The translations under genes were made by a program, and so were the position numbers. Source: Desulfobacteraceae bacterium (GTDB lineage Bacteria; Desulfobacterota; Desulfobacteria; Desulfobacterales; Desulfosalsimonadaceae). Taken from it: DNA of 15,810 nt. The DNA lies in contig JAGXHH010000031.1 in NCBI GenBank assembly GCA_024636355.1, positions 1 through 15,810 on the forward strand, written 5' to 3'. Shown piece after piece: positions 14,708 to 15,810 of this stretch. The notes under the pieces were generated by a model. It was not told where the DNA came from, did not search any database, and saw only the letters and a program-made list of their open reading frames with translations. Numbering within the stretch: position 1 is the stretch's first letter; every line of letters begins with the position of its first letter.

Positions 14708-15810
14708 ATGATTACTATACCTAAAATATTCAGACAAACGGATGCATCTTCTCCGGCGCCCATGCTCCCTTTATTGCCATTGCGCGACATCGTGGTATTT
14801 CCGTATATGGTCTCGCCGCTGTTTGTTGGCCGGACCATGTCGATTAATGCCCTTTCCGATGCCATGGATAATGAGGAAAAGTACATCTTTCTGGCCACCC
14901 AGACAAATCCCGGAGACGACAACCCCAAGGAAGCCGACATCAACCGCATCGGAACGGTTGCAAAGGTGCTCCAGATGCTGCGTCTTCCAGACGGCACGGT
15001 TAAAACCGTAGTGGAAGGCAAGCACCGGGCGCGCATCGTGGACTTCGCCGAAAGCGACAGTTTTTTCCGGGTCCGACTGGAAATCCTGGAAGAGCCCGAA
15101 ATCGACGAGTACCAGAAAACGGCGTATTTCAAAAATGCAATCGACAGCTTCCGCCAGTATGCGGAGTTGCATAAAAATATCTCCCAGGAGACCGTCGACA
15201 AAATTGCAGGGATCACCGATCCCCTGCAGCTGCTCTACACCACCGCGGCCCAGTTCTCCTTTAAAGCCCAGGACAATCAGAAGCTGTTGGAGGTTTTGTC
15301 CCTGGAAGAACGGCTGACGCACTTGATCGAACTGATCAACCAGGAAACCGTGATCCTGAAAACCGATCAACAGATCAAGACCCGCATTAAAAAGCAGATG
15401 GAGCAGAGCCAGAAAAATTATTACCTGAATGAACAGATCCGGGCGATCAAAAAGGAAATGGGGGAAGAAGAAAGCGAAGACGACGAACTCCAGGAACTCG
15501 AAGCCCGAATTCATGAAAAGCAGCTGCCCGAGGAAGCCGAAGAAAAGGTATGGCACGAGTTCAACAAGCTCAAACGCATGACGCCCATGTCGGCGGAAGC
15601 CACCGTGACCCGGAACTACGTCGACTGGATTTTGAGCCTCCCCTGGTTTGAAAAGAGCGAATTGTCAGACGACATTGAAGCCGCCGAAAACATCCTGGAC
15701 GAAGATCATTACAGCCTGGAACGGCCCAAGGAACGCATTCTGGAGTACCTGGCCGTCCAGGCGCTGGTCAAAAAGATCCGGGGACCTATTCTCTGCCTGG
15801 TCGGCCCCCC
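14708..15810 (+). CDS. lon: ATP-dependent protease Lon, 5' part
   Basis: The first 367 codons of lon, open at the window edge. Lon is a cytoplasmic AAA+ serine protease that degrades misfolded and regulatory proteins. Visible parts are the N-terminal substrate-binding domain starting LPLLPLRDIVVFPYMVSPLF (about 20-215), the charged coiled-coil (about 225-290, containing QKNYYLNEQIRAIKKEMGEE) and the start of the AAA+ domain (NYVDWILSLPWF, DEDHYSLERPKERILEYLAV). The sequence stops at ILCLVGPP, just before the expected Walker A GPPGVGKT; the protease domain is outside. The ATG at 14708 is the first in frame but has no Shine-Dalgarno sequence; ATG at 14762, directly before LPLLPLRD, is the alternative and also lacks one. 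It is the last member of the tig-clpP-clpX-lon cluster, after a 175-base leader. Confidence 0.95.
   Translation, partial: MITIPKIFRQTDASSPAPMLPLLPLRDIVVFPYMVSPLFVGRTMSINALSDAMDNEEKYIFLATQTNPGDDNPKEADINRIGTVAKVLQMLRLPDGTVKTVVEGKHRARIVDFAESDSFFRVRLEILEEPEIDEYQKTAYFKNAIDSFRQYAELHKNISQETVDKIAGITDPLQLLYTTAAQFSFKAQDNQKLLEVLSLEERLTHLIELINQETVILKTDQQIKTRIKKQMEQSQKNYYLNEQIRAIKKEMGEEESEDDELQELEARIHEKQLPEEAEEKVWHEFNKLKRMTPMSAEATVTRNYVDWILSLPWFEKSELSDDIEAAENILDEDHYSLERPKERILEYLAVQALVKKIRGPILCLVGP

Overview
The window looks like chromosome from a Gram-negative bacterium, probably a sulfate-reducing deltaproteobacterium (Desulfobacterota, Desulfobacterales-like). The grounds are: moderately GC-rich coding regions separated by AT-rich spacers, an apolipoprotein N-acyltransferase (so an outer-membrane lipoprotein pathway), the tig-clpP-clpX-lon order, and short GGCGATA and GGTTCAA heptad repeats in spacers that I associate with this group. 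The lineage is an inference from style; no marker gene for sulfate reduction is present.

Layout. (1) 1-2414: the 5' part of an FHA-domain gene (minus strand, cut by the window edge) is divergent from a gene for an atypical Ser/Thr-kinase-like protein of 629 residues. This is a phosphothreonine reader facing a possible kinase. (2) 2415-2509: the convergent spacer is almost entirely a heptad-repeat inverted repeat. (3) 2510-9903, all minus strand: in transcription order lnt, prfB (with a programmed +1 frameshift), an HD-domain phosphohydrolase, a thiE-thiL fusion, a PPC/DUF296 protein, a ManC-type mannose-1-phosphate guanylyltransferase with a decayed isomerase domain, and a stand-alone Hpt protein. 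Several junctions are 4-base ATGA overlaps, so much of this is probably one transcription unit. (4) 9991-10936, minus: tRNA-Pro(TGG) with its own promoter, and a periplasmic N-acetylmuramoyl-L-alanine amidase. (5) 10937-11312: a divergent spacer with a good plus-strand promoter match and a strong intrinsic terminator (a candidate small RNA of about 85 nt), then tRNA-Leu(TAG). (6) 11313-15810, plus: tig, clpP (TTG start), clpX and the first 367 codons of lon, cut just before its Walker A motif.

How the genes work together. Trigger factor folds nascent chains, and ClpXP and Lon degrade misfolded or tagged proteins; this is the classic protein quality-control cluster. The minus-strand block mixes housekeeping functions: lipoprotein maturation, translation termination, the last two steps of thiamine diphosphate synthesis, and GDP-mannose supply for surface glycans. 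The signalling genes (FHA, kinase-like, Hpt) sit at the left end.

The best candidates for something under-described are the FHA/kinase-like pair with its large insert and altered catalytic motifs, the ThiE-ThiL fusion, the ManC cupin with its metal-binding histidines replaced (HHH to PPP), the heptad repeats on both sides of the hpt gene, and the possible small RNA upstream of tRNA-Leu. No CRISPR array, insertion sequence or prophage gene was seen.
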